The notes under the pieces are model-generated. The model made no database searches. It worked only from the letters and a program-made list of their open reading frames with translations, and was not told the origin of the DNA. Both the position numbers and the translations under genes were made by a program. A DNA stretch of 64,000 bases from Elusimicrobia bacterium RIFOXYA2_FULL_47_53 (GTDB taxonomy: Bacteria > Elusimicrobiota > Endomicrobiia > Endomicrobiales > XYA2-FULL-47-53), in the NCBI GenBank assembly GCA_001800315.1, contig MGVE01000007.1, positions 124,001 to 188,000 of the forward strand, read 5' to 3'. Of this stretch, positions 27,152 to 36,706 are shown piece by piece (position 1 is the stretch's first letter; every line of letters starts with the position of its first letter).

Positions 27152-28081
27152 TCAGACAAACAATGCGCTAATAGATTCGTCATTGTGAATATTTTTTATC
27201 GCACTGGCAAGAAGAGGCGCTATGGTGAGCACCTTAACCTTGGGCGACTTGGACAGGTCCAGCGGTATAGAATCGGTGACTATGAGCTCCTCAAGCGCCG
27301 ATTCCTCTATTTTCCTGCAGGCTTCTCCCGAGAGCACGCCGTGAGAACACGCGGCCAGCACTCTTGAGGCTCCGTTTTTCTTTATGGCGTTGGCGACCTT
27401 GCAGAGAGTTCCGGCCGTATCAACGATATCGTCAAGAATTACAGCCGTCTTTCCGTTAACATCGCCGATGACATTCATTATCTCGGCCTCATTGGCCTTG
27501 GGGCGGCGTTTATCAACTATGACAAGGTCCGCGTTGAGGCGTTTGGCGAAGGCTCTGGCTCTTTCCACGCCTCCGGCATCCGGAGAAACTATGGTCAGGT
27601 CGCGCAGGTTTTTTCCTTTGAGATACTCCAGAAAAACCGGCATGGCGTAAAGATGGTCAACGGGGATGTCAAAGAAACCCTGTATCTGTCCGGCGTGAAG
27701 GTCCATGGCAAGCAGCCTGTTTACGCCCGAAGCCACTATGAGGTTTGCCACAAGCTTTGAGGAAATCGGAACCCTGGGTTCGGCCTTTCTGTCCTGCCGG
27801 CCGTATCCGTAGTACGGCAGCACCGCGGTAATGCGCCTCGCCGAAGAACGCCTCAGCGCGTCGCAGATTACGAGCAGTTCCATAACGCTCTCGTTGACCG
27901 GCGAGCAGGTCGGCTGGATGACGAAGCAGTCGGTGCCGCGCACATTATCCTCTATCTTGACCTGCGTCTCTCCGTCGCTGAAACGGTTTACCTTGGCGGC
28001 GCAGAGCTTTATCCCTAAATTTTTTGCTATCTCCTCTGCAAGCGCCCTGTTAGAATTCCCCGTGATGACCTGAATTTCCAT
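27152..28081 (-). CDS. prs: Ribose-phosphate pyrophosphokinase
   Basis: This 309-residue enzyme makes PRPP from ribose 5-phosphate and ATP for nucleotide, His and Trp synthesis. Motifs: ATP-binding YYGYGRQDRKAEPRVPIS near residue 95, MDLHAGQIQGFFDIPVDHL near 125, and the PRPP loop VILDDIVDTAGTL near 215. It directly follows glmU (1 bp), a conserved gene pairing. Confidence 0.97.
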   Translation of the reverse strand: MEIQVITGNSNRALAEEIAKNLGIKLCAAKVNRFSDGETQVKIEDNVRGTDCFVIQPTCSPVNESVMELLVICDALRRSSARRITAVLPYYGYGRQDRKAEPRVPISSKLVANLIVASGVNRLLAMDLHAGQIQGFFDIPVDHLYAMPVFLEYLKGKNLRDLTIVSPDAGGVERARAFAKRLNADLVIVDKRRPKANEAEIMNVIGDVNGKTAVILDDIVDTAGTLCKVANAIKKNGASRVLAACSHGVLSGEACRKIEESALEELIVTDSIPLDLSKSPKVKVLTIAPLLASAIKNIHNDESISALFV

Positions 28082-28082
28082 A

Positions 28083-29444
28083 TTAGCCTCTTTTCTTTCT
28101 TGGTTTTATTATCTGTCGCGTTCTCGCTATCGCGAGCGTGCCGGCCGGCACATCTTCCGTTATTGTGGAGCCGGCCGCTATCAGGACATTCTTCCCTATT
28201 TTAACCGGAGCCACCAGGTTCACATTTGATCCCACAAAAGAACCGTCGCCGATATAGGTTTTATGTTTATTGACTCCGTCGTAATTGCATGTAATGGCGC
28301 CGGCGCCCACATTTATATCAACTCCCAGCTCGGTGTCGCCGATGTAGGCCAGATGGCTGACTTTAGTGCCTCTTCCCACCACGGACTTTTTGATCTCCGT
28401 GAAATTCCCTATGCGCGCGTTTTCTTTCAGCAGCGTGCCGGGCCTAATATGGGCAAAGGGGCCGATCTTAACGCCGTCACTGACCTCCGAATCATAGATG
28501 TAGGATATCCTGACTTCGCAAAAACTGCCTATCTTTGAATTTTTAATAAAAGCGTTGGGGCCGATAACCGAACCGGCGCCAATGCTGCTCGCCCCTTCAA
28601 CTATCGTGCCGGGATAAATTACGCTGTCTCTTCCCACCGTCGTTTCGGGAGAGATATAAGTGTTTGCCGGATCAAGAACCGTTACACCCTCGGCCATTAT
28701 CTTTTCAAGGGCTCTTTTTCTCAGCACAGCCTCGGCCTTGGCAAGCTCAACGCGCGAGTTTACTCCGAGTATTTCTTCCACTCCGCGGATCTTATAGGCC
28801 CCCACCGGTCTTGAAAGCGCGTTAAGAATAGCTATTGAATCCGTAAGGTAATATTCTTTTTTTGCGTTGTTATTTTTAATTTTTCCGAGCACTTTCCACA
28901 GGGCCGGGCTTTTGAAACAATAGATGCCGCTGTTAATCTCTCTTATCCTTTTGACCGGCAGGCTGGCGTCTTTTTCTTCCACAATTTTTGCGACCTGCCC
29001 GGATGAATGCCTCAGGATCCGGCCATAACCGAAAGGATTGTCCAGCTCGGAAGACAGCACGCTCGCCTCATTGCCCTGAGCGCCGTGAAAACTTACGAAC
29101 TCGCGGAGCGTTTCAGCCTTTATCAGAGGGGCGTCTCCGCACAGGACCAGGACATCTCCCTTGAAAGCCTTAAGGGTTTTCGCGGCCTGCATAAGGGCAT
29201 GGCCCGAACCCAGCTGTCTGGCCTGTTCAACAAAGACGATATTTTTTCCGGCGAACTCTTTTTTGACTTTTTCGCTGTGATGGCCCACCACAACACAGAG
29301 TTTCGCGGGCTTTAAAACTTCCAGGGCGGCCAGCACGCGTCCGAGCATAGGAACCCCGCCTACCTTATGCAGAACTTTTGGGGTATCGGATTTCATCCTG
29401 GTGCCTTCGCCTGCCGCTAAAATTACAACCGCTATTTTTTTCAT
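28083..29444 (-). CDS. glmU: Bifunctional UDP-GlcNAc pyrophosphorylase / GlcN-1-P acetyltransferase
   Basis: This 453-residue protein supplies UDP-GlcNAc for peptidoglycan and lipid A. The N-terminal uridylyltransferase has AAGEGTRMKSDTPKVLHKV near residues 10-28. The C-terminal left-handed beta-helix (about 245-450) has IGPFAHIRPGT and ends in hexapeptide repeats with the acetyltransferase His (IGDTELG, GAGAITCNYDG). It is full length. Confidence 0.97.
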   Translation of the reverse strand: MKKIAVVILAAGEGTRMKSDTPKVLHKVGGVPMLGRVLAALEVLKPAKLCVVVGHHSEKVKKEFAGKNIVFVEQARQLGSGHALMQAAKTLKAFKGDVLVLCGDAPLIKAETLREFVSFHGAQGNEASVLSSELDNPFGYGRILRHSSGQVAKIVEEKDASLPVKRIREINSGIYCFKSPALWKVLGKIKNNNAKKEYYLTDSIAILNALSRPVGAYKIRGVEEILGVNSRVELAKAEAVLRKRALEKIMAEGVTVLDPANTYISPETTVGRDSVIYPGTIVEGASSIGAGSVIGPNAFIKNSKIGSFCEVRISYIYDSEVSDGVKIGPFAHIRPGTLLKENARIGNFTEIKKSVVGRGTKVSHLAYIGDTELGVDINVGAGAITCNYDGVNKHKTYIGDGSFVGSNVNLVAPVKIGKNVLIAAGSTITEDVPAGTLAIARTRQIIKPRKKRG

Positions 29445-29490
29445 ATTTTTATTTTTGCCTTACAATTTTTTTCCGGACAGGTAAAACAAA

Positions 29491-29561
29491 CTCCGGGGCA
29501 CGGATTCGAACCATGACAAAGGGATCCAAATTCCCTTGTGCTACCGTTACACCACCCCGGA
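29491..29561 (-). tRNA. tRNA-Gln (anticodon UUG)
   Basis: On the minus strand a 71-base cloverleaf can be folded: acceptor TCCGGGG/CCCCGGA, D arm GTGTAACGGTAGCAC, anticodon stem AGGGA/TCCCT with loop ATTTGGA (anticodon TTG), and T arm CATGG/CCGTG around TTCGAAT. The CCA end is not encoded. Confidence 0.95.
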
Positions 29562-29635
29562 ACTTAAACTGCCTGCTGATTTATTCTGTCTTTTTGGACG
29601 GTTATTTGAGCTTGTTGAAAAACAAGGCGGGAAGT

Positions 29636-29911
29636 TTAGAGCGAACCACCTTTGTCCTGCTTGAGTTTCTCTTCAAACGCAGCCAAAACTTTTTGTTCCA
29701 GAGTATGCCTGAACTCATTTGAAATAGGGTGAGCGATATCTTTAAAAGTGCCGTCATTTTTCTTTCGCGACGGCATGCAGACCATAAGGCCTCGTTCGCC
29801 TTTGACTATCCTGATATTATGCACTACAAAAACATCGTCAAATGTTACCGCGGCGTATGCCTTGAGCTTTTCTTCTTCTTTCGGAAAAATTCGAACCTCG
29901 GTGATGTTCAT
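29636..29911 (-). CDS. spoVG: SpoVG family regulatory protein
   Basis: This 91-residue protein matches SpoVG (MNITEVRIFP at the start, GLMVCMPSRKKNDGTFKDIAHPI in two blocks). The family binds nucleic acids in Firmicutes and spirochaetes and affects many genes. The start has GGAGGAGCT before the ATG. The gene lies 20 bp after ispE, giving the ispE-spoVG-glmU-prs order also known from Bacillus (purR-yabJ-spoVG-glmU-prs), here with tRNA-Gln in between. Confidence 0.95.
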   Translation of the reverse strand: MNITEVRIFPKEEEKLKAYAAVTFDDVFVVHNIRIVKGERGLMVCMPSRKKNDGTFKDIAHPISNEFRHTLEQKVLAAFEEKLKQDKGGSL

Positions 29912-29931
29912 AGCTCCTCCGAAAAACCATA

Positions 29932-30771
29932 TCAGACCGTCTCCACCAGAAATATCCGGCGGCCCGGCCCGGACAAAGCTGATTTTATATTTCTTCCTTC
30001 TTCAAAGTTTTTAATTAAACCAAAGATCGTGGAGCCTGAACCCGACATCATGCCGAGGCATCCCAAACGCAAAAGTTCCCCTTTGAGCGCTTTAAGCTCA
30101 GGGAACAATGGAAAAACCGCTTCTTCAAGCCTGTTGAACATAAGCCCGCCCCAGGAGGCCGGGCCTAAACCCTGCTCCATGAGGTTTTGTATTCTATTAA
30201 TTTTTTGTTTTTTTGTCAATGGGAGGCTCAGCTTAGAGTAGGCGAGAGCCGTTGAAACCGGGAAGCCCGGGTATATTAAAATATAGCTGGCAGGGGCGGT
30301 ACGGTTTATTTTATGGAGCTTTTCCCCAACGCCCGAAGCCGCGCAGGTTCCCCCGGAAAGAAAAAACGGAACATCGGCCCCCAGGGAAAGGGCTATTTTT
30401 GAGATTTCCTTCTTTGAGACGCTCAGCTTCCACAGCTTCGCCAGGCCTTTGAGGACAGCGGCCGCGTCCGAGGAACCGCCGCCAAGCCCGGCCCCCATGG
30501 GAATATTTTTTTCCAGGTGAATATCGGCGCCCAGGGATTTGCCGCTCGCCCTTAAAAGTGCCGAGGCGGCCCTGTAAACAATGTTTCTTTCATCCACAGG
30601 CAGAGACTTGTCGCTGCAGGTAAGGTTTATGCCGCCGCTTCTGATTTTAAGCTTTATTTTGTCATAGAGGCTGACGGTCTGAAAAACAGTCTCAAGCGTG
30701 TGGTAGCCGTCAGGCCTTTTTCCGGTAATTTCCAGGAAGAGATTGAGTTTTGCCGGCGCGAGAAGTTCCAT
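29932..30771 (-). CDS. ispE: 4-diphosphocytidyl-2-C-methyl-D-erythritol kinase
   Basis: This 279-residue GHMP kinase phosphorylates CDP-methylerythritol in the MEP isoprenoid pathway. It has the N-terminal APAKLNLFLEITGKRPDGYH and the ATP loop PMGAGLGGGSSDAAAVL near residue 92, with the third GHMP motif MMSGSGSTIFGL near 245. It lies 2 bp after the TPR protein gene. Confidence 0.96.
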   Translation of the reverse strand: MELLAPAKLNLFLEITGKRPDGYHTLETVFQTVSLYDKIKLKIRSGGINLTCSDKSLPVDERNIVYRAASALLRASGKSLGADIHLEKNIPMGAGLGGGSSDAAAVLKGLAKLWKLSVSKKEISKIALSLGADVPFFLSGGTCAASGVGEKLHKINRTAPASYILIYPGFPVSTALAYSKLSLPLTKKQKINRIQNLMEQGLGPASWGGLMFNRLEEAVFPLFPELKALKGELLRLGCLGMMSGSGSTIFGLIKNFEEGRNIKSALSGPGRRIFLVETV

Positions 30772-30773
30772 AG

Positions 30774-32924
30774 TTAATCTTCCAGTGCGAAAACGGATTT
30801 ATCAATCCTGGTGTTGACCGAGGCGTCTTTAAGCTCAATTAGAGCTTCCAGCCCCAGCTTGAAAATCCGGATATTCACTTTTGACGGGATATAAAGCCCC
30901 TCTACAAGCGCGTGGCCGGAAAATTGCACGGAAAGCTCGTTGCCGGAAACAAAACGGGAAACGGTGCCGGTATGGGAATCTATTTCAAGTTCTTTGCCGG
31001 CAAGTTTGTAATAGAATATGCTGCCGCGCCTTTCGGTCTTTACATCCGGCGAATCAAACTGCTTTAAAACGGATGCGTTGAGAAAATTGCCCACCTGATT
31101 TGCGGCAAGGCTGCCGTACACATAGGGATCAACAGCCATAGCTCTGGGATAAAATTTAAGTCCGCCGTTTTCTATTATAACAAGCGAAGGGGCCATAAAA
31201 TTTCCGAGGATATCAACTCTCCACATGCCCGGCCTTAAATAGCTGAAATGCCCGAACGACCTGTAATTATATTCGCGGCTTTTGGCTGAAATCAAAACCG
31301 ATGCCTTAATGGAAGAAATCTGCAGCAGGTTCCCCTCGGCTCTCTTTAATACTTTCCTCTGAATCGTGCTCGGCAAAACCAGTTTCTCCAGGCCGCGGAG
31401 CTTGTTTTTAAGCGAGCCGCTCCTGCCCGGGAGAGAAACCGCTTTGGAGTATGCGTCCCAGGCTCCCGCCTGATCTCCGGATTTTAAATACGCGTCGCCC
31501 AGATGCTCAAGGATAACCGGGTCATTTATTTTTGCCGCCGCGAAGGAAAGTTTTTCAACAGCCTTGTCAAATTCCCCCTTGCGGAAATACAGCCAGCCCA
31601 GGGAATCTATGAAGGCCGGATTCTCCGGCTCAATGCCAATGGCCAGCAGGATGTATTTTTCCGCGTCGTCAAGATTAATATTCCTGTCGGCGTAGGAGTA
31701 ACCGAGATAGTTGAGCGCCGCCGCGTTCTTCGGGTTTAACTCTATGGTTTTTTTTAAAACGGGCTCGGCTTTGGGGAAATTGCCGGACTGGTCGTACATT
31801 ACCCCCATATTAAAATACACCTCTTCAAATTTCGGGCTAATCTCAATGGCGCGCAGAAAATGTTTCTCGGATTTCGCGTATTTCTTTGTGTCCATGTAAG
31901 CCAGCGCCAGAAGATAATGGGAGCTCGCGCTGTCCGGCTCCAGTTCGGCCACCCTGATGAGGCACTTGAGGGCCTTTGTGTGCTCTTTCATCATGGAATA
32001 ATAATAACCGAGCCTGGCGAGTACACCGGAATTCTCTTCCTGCTTTCTTAAATACTCAAAATACGCAGCCGCGGAAACCCAGTCCTTGCGCTGTTCTGCG
32101 AGAAGGCCGAGCCAGAAATTTACGCCCTGATCCTTAGGGTTTAAACCATAAGCCCTGCGGTAGGCCGCCTCGGCCGCGCTGTAATCCTTGAGCCTGTAAT
32201 AAAGGCCCGCGAGATAACTCAGCAGAGTGAAATTTTCGCGATCGTATTCAACGGCTTTTTCGTAGTTTCTTACGGCCGAATCAAACTCGCGCCTGTTCTC
32301 GTAAATCTGGGCCAGCGCGAGCCTTGCTTCCGTCATATCCGGTTTTATAGAAAGCGCTTTCTCAAGCGAAACAATGGCTTCTTCGTAATTGCCCGACTTT
32401 TCCTGCGCAATGCCGATCTGATAAAAACCCTCCGGTATTTCGGGCTCGTTCTTCATGAACTTGCGCCAGAGCTTGACCGATTCCTGCGGGTCTTCGGAAA
32501 GATTATAAGCGGCGAGATAAACCGTGGCGGTCTCGTTGTCGGGGTCAAGCGAGAGAGTTTTTTCCCATGACTCTTTGGCCTTGCGGCTGTCGCCGGCCAT
32601 CAGATAAAAGCTTCCCAGAAACAGATGCGTCTGCGGGTTCTCGGGATCGGCGTTTAAGAATTTTCGCGCGGCATCAAAGGCCTTTTGCCTGTCTCCGGAC
32701 TGCAAATACAGAAGCGCGAGGTCTTTTAAAACCGAAACGGCCCCGCTGTCCAGGTTTAAAACATGTTCGTAGGCCTGACGGGCAAGCATGGAATTGCCCG
32801 AGCGGTTGGCAAGAAGCCCAAGCACATAGGACTGATAAGCCTCATTTGGCGCGCAGAAAACCGCCGGCGGCAAAATCAGCGCGGCAATTAAAATCAATAT
32901 TTTTTTTGTCATAATGTTTTTCAC
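30774..32924 (-). CDS. Exported TPR-repeat protein with LolA/LolB-like C-terminal domain
   Basis: This 716-residue protein has an N-terminal export signal (ILILIAALILPPAVFCAP), then about 13 tetratricopeptide repeats (residues 30-510) and a C-terminal domain (about 520-716) resembling the LolA/LolB or DUF4292 fold (LLQISSIKASVLISAKSREY, GMWRVDILGNFMAPSLVI). The fold binds lipid anchors of lipoproteins. A role in outer-membrane or lipoprotein assembly is inferred. The first codon is GTG with AAGGA before it, overlapping the rimI stop by 4 bp. Confidence 0.85.
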   Translation of the reverse strand: MKNIMTKKILILIAALILPPAVFCAPNEAYQSYVLGLLANRSGNSMLARQAYEHVLNLDSGAVSVLKDLALLYLQSGDRQKAFDAARKFLNADPENPQTHLFLGSFYLMAGDSRKAKESWEKTLSLDPDNETATVYLAAYNLSEDPQESVKLWRKFMKNEPEIPEGFYQIGIAQEKSGNYEEAIVSLEKALSIKPDMTEARLALAQIYENRREFDSAVRNYEKAVEYDRENFTLLSYLAGLYYRLKDYSAAEAAYRRAYGLNPKDQGVNFWLGLLAEQRKDWVSAAAYFEYLRKQEENSGVLARLGYYYSMMKEHTKALKCLIRVAELEPDSASSHYLLALAYMDTKKYAKSEKHFLRAIEISPKFEEVYFNMGVMYDQSGNFPKAEPVLKKTIELNPKNAAALNYLGYSYADRNINLDDAEKYILLAIGIEPENPAFIDSLGWLYFRKGEFDKAVEKLSFAAAKINDPVILEHLGDAYLKSGDQAGAWDAYSKAVSLPGRSGSLKNKLRGLEKLVLPSTIQRKVLKRAEGNLLQISSIKASVLISAKSREYNYRSFGHFSYLRPGMWRVDILGNFMAPSLVIIENGGLKFYPRAMAVDPYVYGSLAANQVGNFLNASVLKQFDSPDVKTERRGSIFYYKLAGKELEIDSHTGTVSRFVSGNELSVQFSGHALVEGLYIPSKVNIRIFKLGLEALIELKDASVNTRIDKSVFALED

Positions 32925-33391
32925 AGGTCCTTATGCATAAGAACGGCATCTTCATCGCCATAATACTTTGGCCTTATGCCGCTTACCTCAAAACCGAATC
33001 GCCTGTAAAGGCTCTGAGCCGCGCTGTTGCTTTTTCTTACCTCAAGCAGCATTCTGGAAAGCTTGCGCCCGGCGGAGTCCTTAATCAGAAAAGACAGAAA
33101 CTCCTTTCCGAGGCCTTTTGACCTTTCCGAGGGATGAACCGCAATGTTGACCAGGTGGGCTTCGCAGTCTATGGCCCAGTAGCCGCCGTAGGCGACGAGC
33201 CTTTCGCCGGACATAGCCACAAAAAAGCGCGATATCGCAAGGCCTATCTCGCGCTCAAACATTTCACGCGTCCATGGAACCGGAAACGAGGTTTTTTCTA
33301 TTTCAAGAATATCCGAAAGATGTTCTTTGGTTAATGGCAGAATTTTTATATCCAACGGTAAGATTTTATAATAATTTGACGGATTATTCAA
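32921..33391 (-). CDS. rimI: GNAT N-acetyltransferase, RimI-like
   Basis: This 156-residue protein matches RimI, which acetylates the N-terminus of ribosomal protein bS18. It shows FPVPWTREMFEREI, the acetyl-CoA loop VNIAVHPSERSKGLGKEFL (about residues 81-99) and the ending LEVRKSNSAAQSLYRRFGF. The listed start is TTG; a second TTG 13 codons later is possible, and no strong ribosome-binding site decides between them. Confidence 0.87.
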   Translation of the reverse strand: MNNPSNYYKILPLDIKILPLTKEHLSDILEIEKTSFPVPWTREMFEREIGLAISRFFVAMSGERLVAYGGYWAIDCEAHLVNIAVHPSERSKGLGKEFLSFLIKDSAGRKLSRMLLEVRKSNSAAQSLYRRFGFEVSGIRPKYYGDEDAVLMHKDL

Positions 33392-33488
33392 CCGATTCTA
33401 TCCGCGGGTGTGTTCCGCTCTCCGCGGTCAGGCCATGCGGATGAAAATAACTCAGATGCCTTTGACGCATGAAACTTCTCTTGCCCTG

Positions 33489-34427
33489 TTACCGGGCCAG
33501 CAGCGCGGCTGTCTTTATGGCTTCAATCATGGAAGACTCGTCAGCGATATTCCTGCCGGCTATATCAAAAGCTGTTCCGTGGCCAGGAGAGGTCCTGACA
33601 AAAGGCAGTCCCAGCGTGATATTTACTATCTTCTCCGCGGCCAGGCATTTCAACGGAGTCATAACCTGGTCGTGGTACATGCAGACCAGCAGGTCAAACA
33701 AACCGTTTTTCATTTTAAGCCAGGCGCTGTCATTGGGAAGCGGCCCCTGCGCCGAAAGTCCTCTTTTAACCAGGCGCTTTACTGCCGGAAGGATTATGAT
33801 GTTCTCCTCGCCGCCGAGGTGGCCGCCCTCTCCGGCGTGGGGATTGAGAGCGCAGACGCCCAGGCGCGGTTTTCTAAAACGAAAATATTTTTTCAGGAAA
33901 TCATCGGCAAGCAGGCAGGCCCTTATTATGTTATCGGCGTTCAGGGAAGAAGGCACATCACTGACAGGCAGATGCCTTGTAACCATAACGGCTCTTAAGT
34001 TTTGAGCCGCCATCATCATAGCGTAGTTTTTTGTTTTGGTGAGTTCTGCGAGAAGTTCGGTGTGGCCGCTGTATTTTTTGCCGGCCATATGAAAAGCTGC
34101 TTTTGAAATGGGAGCTGTCACAAGCGCGCGCGCCCGCTTGCTTTTTATAAGTCCAACTGCGGTTAATATGTACTCAAACGAAGCCGCCCCTGTGCCGGCT
34201 GATTCTATTCCGGGAACAAATTTAGTTTTGCCCTGGGGTAAAACTTCAACGAATTGAACGGGAAAGCGGCGGCTTATCGCGCGAAGAGCTAAACCCATTC
34301 CGGCGGAGCCAACCACTACGGGCCTGCAGAGTTTGTAAACAGAAGGCTCCTTAAGAGCCTTTATGGTCACTTCGGGGCCTATACCGGCGGGATCACCTGC
34401 TGTGATGGCAACTATAGGAAGCGGCAT
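33489..34427 (-). CDS. pdxA: 4-hydroxythreonine-4-phosphate dehydrogenase
   Basis: This 312-residue enzyme oxidises 4-phosphohydroxythreonine in the DXP-dependent vitamin B6 pathway. It has AITAGDPAGIGPEV at the N-terminus, metal-binding histidines in SGHTELLAELT, CALNPHAGEGG and CMYHDQVM, and ends RTSPGHGTAFDIAG. It follows a SurA-like gene, as in the E. coli surA-pdxA order. Confidence 0.96.
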   Translation of the reverse strand: MPLPIVAITAGDPAGIGPEVTIKALKEPSVYKLCRPVVVGSAGMGLALRAISRRFPVQFVEVLPQGKTKFVPGIESAGTGAASFEYILTAVGLIKSKRARALVTAPISKAAFHMAGKKYSGHTELLAELTKTKNYAMMMAAQNLRAVMVTRHLPVSDVPSSLNADNIIRACLLADDFLKKYFRFRKPRLGVCALNPHAGEGGHLGGEENIIILPAVKRLVKRGLSAQGPLPNDSAWLKMKNGLFDLLVCMYHDQVMTPLKCLAAEKIVNITLGLPFVRTSPGHGTAFDIAGRNIADESSMIEAIKTAALLAR

Positions 34428-34474
34428 AGCGCAAAAGCCGGAACTGCTTTATACCACAAAACAGCCCCGGGCGT

Positions 34475-35527
34475 TTAGTCCTGTGAGTTTATCTTTATGC
34501 TTGATTTCGCGCGCAGGCCTTTGAGGTATTCTTCATATTTGACCTGAGCCGACTTCTGGTAGAGGTATTGTTTAAGGTCGTTCTGGGCATCTTCAAAAGA
34601 AAGGCGTTTGCTGGCCTTCTTTTCATCAACCTTAATTATGTGGTATCCGAAATCGGTCAGCACCGGCTCGGAAACCTGTCCGACCTGAAGAGAGAAAGCG
34701 GCTTTTTCAAATTCCGGAACCATATCGCCCTTGGCGAAATAACCGAGGTCGCCGCCGCGGTTTTTTGAGCCCGGGTCGTCGGAATACTTCTTCGCGAGCT
34801 CCGAAAAATCAGCGCCGCCCTTTAATTCTTTCTGAACCTTCTTAATCTTAGCCAGAGCCGCTGACTTTTCAGCCATAGTGGCGTTTTTATCAATGGTGAC
34901 AAGAATATGCTTTGCGCGAACCTGCTCGGAGCTTACCCGGTTAAAGAGTTTCGCCAGCGTCTCAAGTTCATCCTCTTCCTTTTTATCAAGGCCGAGCTTT
35001 TTGCCTTCTATTTTACCCTGGATCTGGTCGTACAATTTCTTAACATCGCCCTCCGCCGGCTGGCTGAGTTTGCTCTTTATTTCCTGCTCTATAAGCTTCA
35101 TGACCATGAGCTGGTCCTCTATTCTTTTTTCAAACTGCAGGCTTGTAAGCCCTTCTTTTTTAAGCTCGCCCTGAAACTCGGTCTCGGAAGGAAAACGGGA
35201 ACGGACCTCTTTTACGCCCTGCTCCACATCCCTTTTTGAAACGCGGATCTTATCTTTCTTAGCCTGCTGTTTTAATATTCTGTCATCCACCATCTGGTCA
35301 AGCAGTTTGGTCTTAAATTCTTTTATTTTCTCGTCCGACAATTCCGACTCGGGAACCGAAGTTTTGTACTGTTCCAGAACCGGCATTACGGCCTTGTCAA
35401 ATTCGGAGGACATAATAGCCTCGCCGTTGACAACCGCGATGGTTTTATCAACAACCTTGGCGAAAACCGAAGCTGAAAAAACCGCAAGAAGCGCTGCAAG
35501 TGCCACAAATTTACGATTAAAAAACAT
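34475..35527 (-). CDS. SurA-like periplasmic chaperone / parvulin isomerase
   Basis: This 350-residue protein has a signal peptide (FVALAALLAVFSASVFA), a SurA N-terminal helical domain (IAVVNGEAIMSSEFDKAV onward, residues 25-180) and one parvulin domain (RAKHILVTID, FSELAKKYSDDPGSKNRGG, GYHIIKVDEK; about 200-310). E. coli SurA has two parvulin domains. It probably helps fold outer-membrane proteins. AAAGGAG lies 6 bp before the ATG. Confidence 0.92.
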   Translation of the reverse strand: MFFNRKFVALAALLAVFSASVFAKVVDKTIAVVNGEAIMSSEFDKAVMPVLEQYKTSVPESELSDEKIKEFKTKLLDQMVDDRILKQQAKKDKIRVSKRDVEQGVKEVRSRFPSETEFQGELKKEGLTSLQFEKRIEDQLMVMKLIEQEIKSKLSQPAEGDVKKLYDQIQGKIEGKKLGLDKKEEDELETLAKLFNRVSSEQVRAKHILVTIDKNATMAEKSAALAKIKKVQKELKGGADFSELAKKYSDDPGSKNRGGDLGYFAKGDMVPEFEKAAFSLQVGQVSEPVLTDFGYHIIKVDEKKASKRLSFEDAQNDLKQYLYQKSAQVKYEEYLKGLRAKSSIKINSQD

Positions 35528-35553
35528 TTCTGTCTCCTTTGTAACTCTCTTTC

Positions 35554-36471
35554 TTAGTTCTTTACCGACGCCGTCTTGCCCTGCCGGGGCGCGGGCGCGG
35601 CCTCCGCTTCAGCCGGAGTGACGGGTATCTCTTTTAAAAGGTCGTAATCAACCTTCAGTTTGTATTTGAGCTTCTGCGCTTCAATCCAGGCGTCAAACTT
35701 GTTCTTTTCCACAAGACGCTTAATCTCCGTCATGGTTTCTTCTTTGGATTTGGAGGCGATGCGCTTTTCCGATATTTTCTTAATGATGTGGTAGCCGAAC
35801 TGCGTTTCAACTATATCGGATACCCGGCCGAGCTTCAAATTAAAAACCGCGTTTTCAAACTCCGGCACAAGCTCGCCCTTTCTGAAGGGCCCGATCTCTC
35901 CGCCTCTGGGCGCCGATACGGTATCGGTAGAAAGCTCTTTGACAAGCTTAACGAAATCCTCTCCCGCCTTAACTCTTTTTAGGGCTGCCTCGGCGGCCTC
36001 TCTGGTGGGAAGAAGAATATGCCGCACCGATATTTCAACCGGCCTGTCGTAATCTTTTTTGTGGTCGGCGTAATATTTATCAACTTCCTCGTCGCTGGCT
36101 TTTATGGACTTGGCGTGGAGATCGCTTATAAACATCTCCATCTTAAGGTTATCTTCATACTCTTTGAGCCTCCGGGCCTGGTCCGCCTTAAAATCGTTCA
36201 TTGACTTAATGTAGTCTTTCCGCTTGGCGATGCCGGCGCGGCGGGCGTCTTCCATGACAAGGCGCTCTCTTATTATAAGGTCCACAAACTGTTTTCTGCC
36301 GGCCTGTGTGTCAAGATAGCCTCTGTAAGCGGGCGGTGTTTCCTTAAGGCGCTCCTCTATCATACCGAGCGTAACCCTGTCTTTGCCGATTACGGCGACA
36401 ATTTTGCCGCTGTTTGAACAGGCAGAAAACCCGGCCAACACGGCAAACGCGAAAAACAATATTTTTTTCAT
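35554..36471 (-). CDS. Parvulin-type peptidyl-prolyl isomerase, lipoprotein
   Basis: This 305-residue protein has a lipoprotein signal ending FSACSNSG, so it should be anchored by lipid at Cys18. A SurA_N-like helical region precedes one parvulin domain (SVRHILLPTREAAE, VKELSTDTVSAPRGG, FGYHIIKKISEK; about residues 145-240). It resembles PrsA/PpiC foldases. It lies 26 bp upstream of the SurA-like gene, so the pair is probably co-transcribed with pdxA. Confidence 0.92.
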   Translation of the reverse strand: MKKILFFAFAVLAGFSACSNSGKIVAVIGKDRVTLGMIEERLKETPPAYRGYLDTQAGRKQFVDLIIRERLVMEDARRAGIAKRKDYIKSMNDFKADQARRLKEYEDNLKMEMFISDLHAKSIKASDEEVDKYYADHKKDYDRPVEISVRHILLPTREAAEAALKRVKAGEDFVKLVKELSTDTVSAPRGGEIGPFRKGELVPEFENAVFNLKLGRVSDIVETQFGYHIIKKISEKRIASKSKEETMTEIKRLVEKNKFDAWIEAQKLKYKLKVDYDLLKEIPVTPAEAEAAPAPRQGKTASVKN

Positions 36472-36560
36472 TATATTTATCTCTCCCTCTGCTTAAAATG
36501 AAGTTTAATGTTAACAAATTTATTATTTAAAAGTCAATTATCTTTTCACCCCCTTTATCA

Positions 36561-36680
36561 GTGATAAGGGATAAGTGGTAAGTGATAAGTGAGCGTCAAC
36601 GGCGGTTATAAGTTTTAAGCTCTAAGTTATAGGATGACGGCGCTCTACGGAACGCGCAGCAAGCTGCGCAGCTACAAAAT
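36561..36680. repeat. TAAG-rich spacer and short hairpin repeat
   Basis: A run of degenerate (G)TGATAAGT/GGTAAGT/TTATAAG units occupies 36561-36630, like that at 54041-54122. It is followed by a GATGACGGCGCT block, an AACGCGCAGCAAGCTGCGCA hairpin and CTACAAA at about 36633-36680, which recurs at 48836-48884. No gene is supported in 36472-36926. Confidence 0.7.
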
Positions 36681-36706
36681 CATTTACTGCGGGATCGCTT
36701 TTCGCT